From Aldersonia sp036524855 (GTDB lineage: Bacteria; Actinomycetota; Actinomycetes; Mycobacteriales; Mycobacteriaceae), in the NCBI GenBank assembly GCA_036524855.1, contig DATDBL010000104.1, positions 1 through 21,113 of the forward strand: a stretch of 21,113 bases of DNA. Reading direction: 5' to 3'. Below, one piece after another: positions 1 through 6,827 of the stretch. The notes beneath the pieces are model-generated. The model was not told where the DNA came from. It searched no databases and saw only the letters and a program-made list of their open reading frames with translations. Position 1 is the first letter of the stretch. Each line of letters starts with the position of its first letter. A program made the translations under genes and the position numbers.

Positions 1-171
1 CGATTCGAGCACGCGGATCGCCTCGCGGGCGACGCTGCGCGACACCCCGTACTCGGCGCCGATGTCATCGAGGGTGAGCACCGCACCGACCGGCAGCGCA
101 CCGGACACGATCTCGGTCCCGAGTCGGGTGAGGACGGTCTCGTGCAGTTCGCCGTCTGGGGTGGAGGTCAC
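1..171 (-). CDS. GntR-family transcriptional regulator, N-terminal part (cut by window edge)
   Basis: Only the first 57 codons lie in the window; the rest continues beyond base 1. The visible part is a winged helix-turn-helix of the GntR superfamily. An amphipathic first helix (ETVLTRLGTEIVSGALPVG) is followed by a recognition region around residues 33-56 with the family pattern EYGVSRSVAREAIRVLES. The start is GTG at 169-171, because an in-frame TGA lies a few codons upstream and no ATG is in frame between them; GAAAG just upstream is a weak ribosome-binding site. It is divergent from gntK with a 123-base gap, the usual arrangement for a regulator of gluconate genes. Control of gntK-gntP is inferred from position. 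The effector domain (FCD or other) is not visible, so the subfamily is uncertain. Confidence 0.8.
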   Translation of the reverse strand, partial: MTSTPDGELHETVLTRLGTEIVSGALPVGAVLTLDDIGAEYGVSRSVAREAIRVLES

Positions 172-294
172 ACTTTCATCATGTCAGAAGCGCAGGTCGC
201 GGATCAATAAACAGGCTTTTCCTCAACCTGACTTGCAAACGTATGACTATTAGGTCCATGATGTGACGACCAACACCACCAAAGGGAGCCCCCG
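172..294. promoter_or_regulatory. Divergent regulatory region between the gntR-like gene and gntK
   Basis: This spacer separates two divergent genes and is visibly more AT-rich than its surroundings between about 205 and 260, as expected for back-to-back promoters. I could not pick out a convincing -35/-10 pair or a clean palindromic operator for the GntR protein. On the plus side it ends in a good ribosome-binding site, AAAGGGAG, 7 bases before the gntK ATG. The regulatory role is inferred from gene arrangement. Confidence 0.5.
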
Positions 295-876
295 ATGCGG
301 TCACAGCCGTCACAGCCGTCACAACCCACCTCGCCGCCGCTCGTCGTCATGGGCGTATCGGGCTCCGGCAAGTCGACCGTCGGCGCCGCCCTCGCCCAGC
401 GACTGCGGGTCCCGTTCGCCGACGCGGACGACTTCCACCCGGCCGACAACATCGCCAAGATGAGCGCCGGCCAGGCACTCGACGACGACGACCGCTACCC
501 GTGGCTGGAGACCATCGGCGAGTGGCTCGCCAACCATCCGGCGGGCGGGGTGATGAGTTGTTCCGCGCTCAAGCTGCGCTACCGCGACCAACTGCGCAAG
601 CACTGCCCCGAGGTGCGGTTCGTCCACCTGCACGGCAGCCTCGAGGTGATCGAGCGCCGCCAGGCCAGCCGGCCCGGCCACTTCATGCCCGCCTCCCTGC
701 TGGCCTCCCAGTTCGCCACGCTCGAGCCGCTCGGGCCCGACGAACACGGAGTCGAACTCGACGTCGACAACTCCGTCGACGACCTGGTCGAGCAGTACCT
801 CGATCGCACCACAGACCCCGACAGCCCGAGCCCCAACTCCGACACCGCCGCCCCCCGCACCACCGAGGAGAACTGA
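295..876 (+). CDS. gntK: Gluconokinase
   Basis: This enzyme phosphorylates D-gluconate with ATP to 6-phosphogluconate, which feeds the pentose phosphate pathway; it is cytosolic. The 193-residue protein has a P-loop GVSGSGKST at residues 20-28. The FADADDFHPADNIAKMSAGQALDD-type segment that follows is the gluconate-kinase signature, and the family motif RPGHFMPASLLASQFATLEPL comes later. The first 15 residues are a low-complexity extension made by three 9-base repeats encoding SQP, and the last 25 or so residues are also low in complexity; both are outside the usual fold of about 165-175 residues. AAAGGGAG precedes the ATG. Its TGA overlaps the ATG of the GntP permease by one base, so the two are translationally coupled. 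Confidence 0.93.
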   Translation: MRSQPSQPSQPTSPPLVVMGVSGSGKSTVGAALAQRLRVPFADADDFHPADNIAKMSAGQALDDDDRYPWLETIGEWLANHPAGGVMSCSALKLRYRDQLRKHCPEVRFVHLHGSLEVIERRQASRPGHFMPASLLASQFATLEPLGPDEHGVELDVDNSVDDLVEQYLDRTTDPDSPSPNSDTAAPRTTEEN

Positions 877-2273
877 TGCACACGCTCACCACCGCCGTGC
901 TGGCGGCCGACCCCGAGCTGCCACAGCCGGTCGCCGGCGGCTGGCAGCTCATCGTCGCCGCGCTGGCCGGCATCGCCGTCATCGTCGTGCTCATCGTGGG
1001 CACGAAACTGCACCCCTTCCTCGCTTTGATCTTCGGCGGCCTCACCGTCGGCATCGTCGCGGGCGAGAACATCAACACCGTCCTGAAGTCGTTCGCCACC
1101 GGATTCGGTTCCACCGCCGCCGGCGTCGGCATACTCATCGCCCTCGGCGCCATGTTCGCCAAACTGCTCGCCGATTCCGGCGGTGCCGACGAGATCGTCG
1201 ACACCATCGTCGGCCATGCCTCACCCCGTATGCTGCCGTGGGCGATGGCGCTGGTCGGCGCGATCATCGGCCTGCCGATGTTCTTCGAGATCGGCCTGGT
1301 GCTGCTGATGCCGGTGATCTACCTGGTTGCCCGCCGGGCCCAGATGTCGCTGATCACCATCGGCATCCCGGCGTTGGCCGGCCTGTCCGCGATGCACGGT
1401 CTGGTGCCCCCGCACCCCGGCCCGCTCACCGCCATCGACTACCTCGGCGCCGACCTCGGCATCACCCTGGCCCTCGGCGTGCTCGTCGCGGTGCCGACGG
1501 TCGTCATCGCGGGCCCGCTGTTCGGCAAGCTCGCGGGCCGCTGGGTGAACGTGCCGCCGCCGCACACCTTCGACGCCGACGAGTTCGCCAAGGACCTGAA
1601 GCAGCGACCGTCGTTCGCCATCACCATGTTCAGCGTCCTGCTCCCGGTGGGCCTGATGCTCGGCAAGGCGCTGGTCGACATCTTCATCTCCGACGACACG
1701 GTCCTGTTCCGGCAGATCTTCGACGTGCTCGGCACCCCGCTGATCGCACTGCTGATCGCGGTGATCGTGGGCATGTTCACCCTCGGCCGCGGCGCCGGCA
1801 TGGACCGCGACCAGATCTCCAAGTGCATCGAATCCGCACTGCCCGCGATCGCCGGCATCCTGTTGATCGTCGCCGCGGGCGGTGGCTTCAAGCAGGTGCT
1901 CGTCGATTCCGGCATCGGCACCCTGCTCGCCGACTGGGCCGCCGAGGCCAACATCTCGGTCATCCTGCTGGCCTGGGTCCTCGCGGCGCTGATCCGCCTC
2001 GCCACCGGCTCCGCCACGGTCGCGACGATCACCGCGTCCTCGCTGATGCTGGGCCTGGTCGAGGGCATGAGTACCGGCGAGGTGTCGCTGGTGGTGCTCG
2101 CGGTCGGCGCCGGATCGCTGTTCTTCTCGCACGTCAACGACGCCGGGTTCTGGCTGGTCAAGGAGTACTTCGGGCTCACCGTCGGGCAGACCATCAAGAC
2201 CTGGTCGATCATGGAGACCATCCTCTCGGTGTGCGGCCTGGTGTTCGTGCTGCTGCTCGGACTGGTCATCTGA
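876..2273 (+). CDS. gntP: Gluconate:H+ symporter, GntP family
   Basis: This polytopic inner-membrane permease takes up gluconate or a related sugar acid; the 465-residue length is normal for GntP. Hydrophobic segments run throughout. Family motifs are GLPMFFEIGLVLLMP (residues 132-146), HGLVPPHPGP (174-183) and FSHVNDAGFW (417-426). I chose ATG 876-878 because it overlaps the gntK stop (TGATG) and has GAGGAG five bases upstream; the longer open frame to the left is only the shadow of gntK. Adjacency to gluconokinase makes gluconate the likely substrate, but GntP proteins also carry other aldonic acids. A strong hairpin terminator follows the stop codon. Confidence 0.92.
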   Translation: MHTLTTAVLAADPELPQPVAGGWQLIVAALAGIAVIVVLIVGTKLHPFLALIFGGLTVGIVAGENINTVLKSFATGFGSTAAGVGILIALGAMFAKLLADSGGADEIVDTIVGHASPRMLPWAMALVGAIIGLPMFFEIGLVLLMPVIYLVARRAQMSLITIGIPALAGLSAMHGLVPPHPGPLTAIDYLGADLGITLALGVLVAVPTVVIAGPLFGKLAGRWVNVPPPHTFDADEFAKDLKQRPSFAITMFSVLLPVGLMLGKALVDIFISDDTVLFRQIFDVLGTPLIALLIAVIVGMFTLGRGAGMDRDQISKCIESALPAIAGILLIVAAGGGFKQVLVDSGIGTLLADWAAEANISVILLAWVLAALIRLATGSATVATITASSLMLGLVEGMSTGEVSLVVLAVGAGSLFFSHVNDAGFWLVKEYFGLTVGQTIKTWSIMETILSVCGLVFVLLLGLVI

Positions 2274-2289
2274 CGACTTCACCTCTCTG

Positions 2290-2323
2290 ACGGCGGCCGG
2301 GACAGACGTCCCGGCCGCCGTTT
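2290..2323 (+). terminator. Hairpin terminator after the gntK-gntP operon
   Basis: A perfect 14-bp stem (2290-2303 with 2308-2321) closes on the four-base loop AGAC and ends in TTT. It starts 16 bases after the gntP stop. The stem is very GC-rich and the T-tract is short, which is common for intrinsic terminators in high-GC actinobacteria. Confidence 0.8.
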
Positions 2324-2340
2324 GCGCAGGTCCGACCCAG

Positions 2341-2354
2341 TACCCTGGTCCGCG
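2341..2354 (+). promoter_or_regulatory. Candidate leaderless promoter (-10 box) of dapD
   Basis: TACCCT at 2341-2346 fits the actinobacterial -10 pattern TANNNT. It ends seven bases before the G of the dapD GTG start, so transcription would begin at or next to the start codon. No ribosome-binding site is present, which agrees with a leaderless mRNA. The -35 region is not recognisable. Confidence 0.4.
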
Positions 2355-3301
2355 TGAGCGCAACGGGAGCAGCAGCATTCGGCATCGCCAATATCGCGGC
2401 GGACGGCACCGTCCTCGACACCTGGTACCCCGATCCGGAGCTCGGCGAGTTCCCGGCCGCGGAGACCACCCCGGTGGCCAAGCCGCCGGCCAACCTCACG
2501 TCGCTGGTCGGCCAGGACGACGCCCGCGGGGTGCGACAGTTGGCCGTGCGCACGACCATCGCGGACCTGTCCGCGCCGCCGGTCGATACGCACGACGTGT
2601 ACCTGCGGTTGCACCTGATCTCACACCGACTGGTCCGCCCGCACGGCACCAACCTCGACGGCGTCTTCGGCCTGCTGGCCAATGTCGTCTGGACCAACCA
2701 CGGCCCGGCGGCGGTGGAGGGCTTCGAGGACGTGCGGGCGCGGTTGCGCATCCGCGGACCGGTCACCGTCTACGGCGTCGACAAGTTCCCGCGGATGGTC
2801 GACTACGTCCTGCCGTCGGGTGTACGCGTCGCCGACGCCGACCGGGTCCGCCTCGGTGCGCACCTGGCCAGCGGCACCACCGTCATGCACGAGGGCTTCG
2901 TCAACTACAACGCCGGCACGCTCGGCTCGTCGATGGTCGAGGGCCGCATCTCGGCGGGCGTGGTCGTCGACGACGGCAGCGACATCGGCGGGGGCGCCTC
3001 GATCATGGGCACCCTGTCCGGCGGCGGCAAGGAGGTCATCTCGATCGGCAAGCGCTGCCTGCTCGGCGCGAACGCCGGTGTCGGTATCTCGCTCGGGGAC
3101 GATTGCGTCGTCGAGGCCGGCCTCTACCTCACCGCGGGCACCAAGGTCACCGGGCCGGACGGCACGGTCGTCAAGGCGCTGTCGCTCTCGGGTACCAGCA
3201 ACCTGCTGTTCCGGCGCAACTCGGTGTCGGGTGCGGTCGAGGTGGTGCCGTGGAAGGGGTCAGGGATCGAACTCAACGCGGTGCTGCACGCGAACGACTG
3301 A
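2354..3301 (+). CDS. dapD: 2,3,4,5-tetrahydropyridine-2,6-dicarboxylate N-succinyltransferase
   Basis: DapD transfers succinyl from succinyl-CoA to tetrahydrodipicolinate in the succinylase branch of diaminopimelate/lysine synthesis, in the cytosol. The 315-residue protein matches the long actinobacterial form in length. Its N-terminal domain (about 1-150) is followed by a left-handed beta-helix of imperfect hexapeptide repeats (about 160-285), including GGGASIMGTLSGGGKEVISIG and CLLGANAGVGISLGDD. Glu196 in SSMVEGRIS corresponds to the catalytic Glu reported for the mycobacterial enzyme. The start is GTG at 2354, with no Shine-Dalgarno sequence. The transaminase of the next-but-one step, DapC, is encoded in this window on the other strand. 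Confidence 0.95.
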   Translation: MSATGAAAFGIANIAADGTVLDTWYPDPELGEFPAAETTPVAKPPANLTSLVGQDDARGVRQLAVRTTIADLSAPPVDTHDVYLRLHLISHRLVRPHGTNLDGVFGLLANVVWTNHGPAAVEGFEDVRARLRIRGPVTVYGVDKFPRMVDYVLPSGVRVADADRVRLGAHLASGTTVMHEGFVNYNAGTLGSSMVEGRISAGVVVDDGSDIGGGASIMGTLSGGGKEVISIGKRCLLGANAGVGISLGDDCVVEAGLYLTAGTKVTGPDGTVVKALSLSGTSNLLFRRNSVSGAVEVVPWKGSGIELNAVLHAND

Positions 3302-3304
3302 AGG

Positions 3305-3355
3305 CCAGACAACAGCAGAGCGGCCCCCGACATCGTCAGGGGCCGCTCCGTCTGG
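3305..3355. terminator. Bidirectional hairpin between dapD and the porin gene
   Basis: A 10-bp perfect inner stem GAGCGGCCCC/GGGGCCGCTC (3318-3327 with 3339-3348) sits inside an outer 6-bp stem CCAGAC/GTCTGG (3305-3310 with 3350-3355). It lies between the convergent stop codons of dapD and the porin gene, so it can serve both. There is no clear T-tract on either side. Confidence 0.6.
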
Positions 3356-3363
3356 AGTAACGA

Positions 3364-4026
3364 TCAGATCTTCCAGACCGGCCAATAGGTGGTCACGCTG
3401 TCACCCGTCGCACTGACGAGGGTGATGTACGGGCGGATGGTGGTCTCCCCGACGACGCCGGTCACGGTGCCGTGGAAGTTCGCGATCCGAATCGACCCAC
3501 TCTCCCCGGAGACCGGGCCGGTGGCGGCCTTGATGTCCTGGACGCCGGGGCCGAAGCCGACGCCGATCTGGAGGCCCAGCGACGGGATGAGGTTGCCGAC
3601 CGAGGGGACTCCGTCGCTGTCGATGCTCAGGCTGGGCGTCGAGTAGTTGAACGTGATCTGGCCATTCAAGGTCGCCGGGTATCCGACCTGATACCCGATC
3701 GTCATGCCGCCGACGAATGCTGCGGCATCGGGGCCGGAAACGCTGAACGACGCCACACCGTTGTGGAACCACTCACGCGTCAGCGGGTTGCCGTCGAGGG
3801 GCTGCACGAAATTGATCGATGTGTCGCTTTGCGTGGCGGTCAGGGTTTTGCCCTTGCCGTCGACGATCGAGTTCGAGCTGTCGACGGCCGCGTTCGCCGT
3901 CGCGCCGCTCATGGACAAAACAAACGTGACGAGGACCGCCACGAATGCGACATAAGCCGGCGCGGACCGGCGGGAGTCGATCACGCTGCGCCGCGTTCGG
4001 CGAGAAAACACTGCCATCTTCCTCAT
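3364..4026 (-). CDS. MspA-family outer-membrane porin
   Basis: MspA porins form octameric channels for small hydrophilic solutes in the mycolic-acid outer membrane. The 220-residue precursor has an Arg-rich N-terminus, a hydrophobic stretch (AYVAFVAVLVTFVLSMSG, residues 24-41) and a likely signal-peptidase site at ANAA, residues 44-47. The mature part carries clear family blocks: SIVDGKGKTLT near its start, PLTREWFHNG, IGYQVGYPATLNGQITFNYSTPS and the C-terminal HGTVTG...ATGDSVTTYWPVW. The constriction-loop position that is Asp-Asp in MspA reads SIDSDG here. The mature chain is a little shorter than MspA. No good ribosome-binding site precedes ATG 4026; ATG 4017 is an alternative start. It converges with dapD and is probably transcribed alone. 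Confidence 0.9.
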   Translation of the reverse strand: MRKMAVFSRRTRRSVIDSRRSAPAYVAFVAVLVTFVLSMSGATANAAVDSSNSIVDGKGKTLTATQSDTSINFVQPLDGNPLTREWFHNGVASFSVSGPDAAAFVGGMTIGYQVGYPATLNGQITFNYSTPSLSIDSDGVPSVGNLIPSLGLQIGVGFGPGVQDIKAATGPVSGESGSIRIANFHGTVTGVVGETTIRPYITLVSATGDSVTTYWPVWKI

Positions 4027-4345
4027 CCAATGTGTCGAGCCGGGTCCCCCCGGCAGTGGTCGCCATCACTAACGTCGGATCGGAACGGGCCGCCAGCAGT
4101 CGAGCGAACCATCAGCAAACACTGTATCGAGCACAGCGTCGGCTGACATCGCCCGAGAACACGGACCCCCCGAGTCCAGTCGACCGCAGCCGTCACATCC
4201 TCCAACTGCACAGTAGCCCTGCATCGGGGTCGTTTCAATCCGAACACGCGTGAGCGACGCCTCGTATGCGGCGGACTGCCAGCGAAAATCCTGAACACCG
4301 ACGGTTGACGTCCCGCGCGCACGGGCAGCAACATCGCAGAAAGCC
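4027..4345. other. Intergenic region upstream of the porin gene
   Basis: No coding pattern is convincing in these 319 bases on either strand. The part near the porin should hold its promoter. The left flank of the fadD36-like stop has a loose inverted repeat (about 4304-4332, GTTG...CCCG...CGGG...CAAC) that could act as a weak terminator for the minus-strand block. Confidence 0.5.
4121..4148 (-). promoter_or_regulatory. Possible promoter of the porin gene
   Basis: Read on the minus strand, TGTCAG (4143-4148) and TACAGT (4121-4126) are 16 bases apart and resemble -35 and -10 boxes. They lie about 95 bases before the porin start. The -35 match is poor, so this is only a candidate. Confidence 0.3.
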
Positions 4346-5755
4346 CTAGTCCAGCAGCAGCATCTTCTGCACCTTCCCCATCGCGTTGCGCGGCAGTGCC
4401 TGCACCACGACCACCGCGCGGGGGCGTTTGTGCACCGACAACTCGCTGGCGACGTGCGCGATCAGCACCTCCTCGACGACGTCGGCACCGGCGCGGGGTA
4501 CGACGTAGGCGACGATCCGCTGGCCCAAGTCATCGTCGGGCACGCCGACCACCGCAACCTCGGCGACGCTGGGATGCCCGAGCAGCGACGTCTCCACCTC
4601 GCCCGCGCCGACGCGATAGCCACCGGACTTGATCAGGTCCACCGACTCGCGGCCGACGATCCGGTGGAACCCGTCTTGGTCGATCACGGCCACGTCGCCG
4701 GTCTTGAACCACCCGTCCTCGGTCCAGGACTCGGCTGTCGCCTCCGGCCGGTCCAGGTAGCCGTCGAACAGCATGGGGCCGCGCACCTGCAGGCCCCCGA
4801 CGTTGGCGCCGTCGTGCGGGAGATCGTTGCCGTGCTCGTCGCGCAACCGGGTCTGGACACCCGCGACCGGGGTGCCGACCCAGCCGGGCCGGCGCTCGCC
4901 GTCGGCGCGGGTGGACAGGGTGATCATCGTCTCGCTCATCCCGTACCGCTCGATCGGCGCGTGGCCGGTGAGCGCGGTGATCCGCTCGAACACCGGCACC
5001 GGCAGCGGCGCGCTGCCCGACACCAGCAGTCGCGCCCCCGACAGCGCGCGGGCGGCGTCGGCGTTCTCCGCGATCCGCGACCACACCGTCGGCACCCCGA
5101 AGTACAGCGTGCCCCCGGCGGCCGCGTACGCCTCCGGCGTCGGGCGGCCCGTGTGCACCAAACGCGACCCGGTGCGCAGCGGGCCGAGCAGGCCGAGGAT
5201 CAGCCCGTGCACGTGGAACAGCGGCAGGCCGTGTACCAGCGTGTCGTTCGACGTCCACGCCCAGGCGTCGGCGAGGGCGTCGAGTCCGGCCGTGACCGCG
5301 CGCCGGCTCAGCACCACGCCCTTCGGCGCGCCGGTGGTGCCGGAGGTGTAGAGCACGAATGCGGTGCCGTCGGGATCGGGTTCGGGGTAGCTGTGCCACG
5401 ACCGGGCGTGCAGCCGGACCGGGATGACGGGCAGATCCGACCCGTCCGGACGCGGCCCCAGCCACGCCTGCGCCCCGGAGTCGCGCAGCATGTGCGCGAG
5501 CTCGGCAGGCCCCGAGTCCGGTGGCACCGGGACGATCGCGACCCCTGCAAGCAGGCACCCGACCATCGCGAGCACGGTGGTCGGGGTCGGTTCGGCGAGG
5601 ACGGCGACCTTCTCGGCGCGGGCGACGCGTTCGGCGACGGAGGTGCCCCCGCCGACGAGGTCGCCGCGCGACAGCGTGGTGTCGCCGATACGGACGGCGT
5701 CGGGAAGGTCGCCACCGTTGGAGACGAGGTGCGGATTCAACGAACTCAGAAGCAC
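4346..5755 (-). CDS. fadD36: Acyl-CoA synthetase, FadD36-like (malonyl/methylmalonyl-CoA synthetase type)
   Basis: This cytosolic ANL-superfamily enzyme activates a carboxylic acid to its CoA thioester through an acyl-AMP. With the chosen start it has 469 residues, close to mycobacterial FadD36. Visible motifs are the AMP-binding loop YTSGTTGAPKG (residues 136-146), LPLFHVHGL, the ERYGMSET adenylate motif, the hinge region RIVGRESVDLIKSGGYRV and the C-terminal catalytic Lys in PRNAMGKVQK. The block GMSETMITLSTRADGERRPGWVG recalls MatB-type malonyl/methylmalonyl-CoA synthetases, so a small dicarboxylic acid is a plausible substrate; this is inference. Start GTG 5753-5755 gives the family N-terminus (V)LLSSLNP and leaves 16 bases after the pruB stop; the longer open frame would lie inside pruB. 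TTG at 5759-5761 is an alternative. Confidence 0.85.
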   Translation of the reverse strand: MLLSSLNPHLVSNGGDLPDAVRIGDTTLSRGDLVGGGTSVAERVARAEKVAVLAEPTPTTVLAMVGCLLAGVAIVPVPPDSGPAELAHMLRDSGAQAWLGPRPDGSDLPVIPVRLHARSWHSYPEPDPDGTAFVLYTSGTTGAPKGVVLSRRAVTAGLDALADAWAWTSNDTLVHGLPLFHVHGLILGLLGPLRTGSRLVHTGRPTPEAYAAAGGTLYFGVPTVWSRIAENADAARALSGARLLVSGSAPLPVPVFERITALTGHAPIERYGMSETMITLSTRADGERRPGWVGTPVAGVQTRLRDEHGNDLPHDGANVGGLQVRGPMLFDGYLDRPEATAESWTEDGWFKTGDVAVIDQDGFHRIVGRESVDLIKSGGYRVGAGEVETSLLGHPSVAEVAVVGVPDDDLGQRIVAYVVPRAGADVVEEVLIAHVASELSVHKRPRAVVVVQALPRNAMGKVQKMLLLD

Positions 5756-5771
5756 CGCCAAACCGTACCGC

Positions 5772-6731
5772 TCAGCTTCGCGTCGCCACCGACCGCAGGA
5801 AGAAGCGCAGGTTCGACGGCCGCTCGGCCAACCGCCGCATGAAGTATCCGTACCACTGGCTGCCGTAGGGCACGTACACCCGCATCGTGTTCCCGGCCCG
5901 CGCCAACCGGGCCTGTTCGAGGTCACGGATGCCGTAGAGCATCTGGTGCTCGAAGTCGGCCGGCGACCGGCGGGTCTCCCGCACGAGGCGCTGCGCCTCG
6001 CTGATCATCGCCGGATCGTGCGAGGCAACCATCGGGTAGCCCCGACCGCGCATCAGCACGCCCAGGCACCGCCGGTAGGACGCGTCCACGTCGTCGCGGG
6101 ACTGGTAGGCGACCGACTCCGGTTCGCGGTAGGCGCCCTTGCACAGCCGGATCCGCGATCCCGGCCGGGCCAGATCGGCACAGTCGGCCTCGGTGCGCCG
6201 CAGGTAGGACTGCAATACCGCACCCAGCCACGGGTGGTCGGCGCGCAACTCGCGGACGGTCTCGAGGGTCGCGTCGGTGGTGGTGTGGTCCTCCATGTCG
6301 ACATTCACCCACACCCCGTGCGGGGCCGCCGCGGCGCAGATCCGCGCCGCGTTGTCGGTCGCGATCCGCGCGCCGTCCGCCGGTAGCGCCTGCCCGAGCG
6401 CGGACAGTTTCACCGACACCTCGGCCGCGACCGGGCCACGTCGGGATGCGGTCAGCGCACCGAGTTCCGCGATCAGCGCAAGGTACTCGTCGACCGTCGC
6501 ATCCGCCGCGGCGCGGTCGGTGGTGTCCTCGCCGAGGAAGTCGATGCTGACGGCACGGCCGCCGTCGAGCAGGCGCGACACCACGTCGAGCACCTCGGGT
6601 CGGGTCGAGCCGGCGATGAACCGCTCGACGATCTGCCTGGTGCCGGGCGCGTGGGTGATTGCCCGTTCCAGCCGCGGGGATCGCGCCGCGGCGAGGATCG
6701 CCGGGCGCAGCGGGTTGGAGATCACGGTCAA
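5772..6731 (-). CDS. pruB: Proline dehydrogenase
   Basis: This FAD enzyme oxidises L-proline to delta-1-pyrroline-5-carboxylate, the first step of proline catabolism; RocA, encoded just upstream, does the second. The 319-residue monofunctional form is normal for actinobacteria. Family blocks include VSIDFLGEDTTD, EVSVKLSALGQALP, VNVDMEDHTTTD, RIRLCKGAYREPESVAY and the substrate-binding C-terminus YVPYGSQWYGYFMRRLAERPSN (RRLAERPSN at 299-307). The start is taken as TTG 6729-6731, because it overlaps the stop of the last repeat mini-ORF as TTGA; GTG at 6723-6725 is an alternative. No strong Shine-Dalgarno sequence precedes it, so translation probably depends on ribosomes arriving from upstream. 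Confidence 0.92.
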   Translation of the reverse strand: MTVISNPLRPAILAAARSPRLERAITHAPGTRQIVERFIAGSTRPEVLDVVSRLLDGGRAVSIDFLGEDTTDRAAADATVDEYLALIAELGALTASRRGPVAAEVSVKLSALGQALPADGARIATDNAARICAAAAPHGVWVNVDMEDHTTTDATLETVRELRADHPWLGAVLQSYLRRTEADCADLARPGSRIRLCKGAYREPESVAYQSRDDVDASYRRCLGVLMRGRGYPMVASHDPAMISEAQRLVRETRRSPADFEHQMLYGIRDLEQARLARAGNTMRVYVPYGSQWYGYFMRRLAERPSNLRFFLRSVATRS

Positions 6732-6763
6732 GTTCCAAGTCGCTTCGGTCGCCGCTGGTTCAT
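6728..6763 (-). CDS. Repeat mini-ORF 3, overlapping the pruB start
   Basis: ATG 6761-6763 overlaps the stop of mini-ORF 2 (ATGA), with GGGG just upstream. It encodes MNQRRPKRLGT, and its TGA 6728-6730 overlaps the TTG start of pruB (TTGA). It would deliver terminating ribosomes onto pruB, which lacks its own clear ribosome-binding site. Confidence 0.35.
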   Translation of the reverse strand: MNQRRPKRLGT

Positions 6764-6795
6764 ATCCCCGTCTGCTTCGGTCGCCGCTGGTTCAT
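6760..6795 (-). CDS. Repeat mini-ORF 2
   Basis: ATG 6793-6795 overlaps the stop of mini-ORF 1 (ATGA) and has GGGG three to six bases upstream. It encodes MNQRRPKQTGI and its TGA overlaps the ATG of mini-ORF 3. A functional peptide is unlikely; a relay role in translation is more plausible. Confidence 0.35.
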   Translation of the reverse strand: MNQRRPKQTGI

Positions 6796-6827
6796 ATCCC
6801 CGTCGCTTCGCTCGCCCCTGGGTTCAA
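6792..6827 (-). CDS. Repeat mini-ORF 1, overlapping the rocA stop codon
   Basis: TTG start 6825-6827 shares two bases with the rocA stop (TTGA). It encodes LNPGASEATGI (first residue Met if used) and ends in TGA 6792-6794, which overlaps the ATG of mini-ORF 2. Translation is inferred from the overlaps only. Confidence 0.3.
   Translation of the reverse strand: MNPGASEATGI

Noticed and set aside
501..875. The open frame that extends the GntP permease leftwards to 501.
   Set aside because: It overlaps gntK, is Arg/Pro-rich shadow sequence, and the permease has its own ribosome-binding site and ATG at 876.
5756..5926. The 57-residue N-terminal extension of the FadD36-like frame.
   Set aside because: It lies within the end of pruB on the same strand, has no family similarity, and the known N-terminus begins at GTG 5755.
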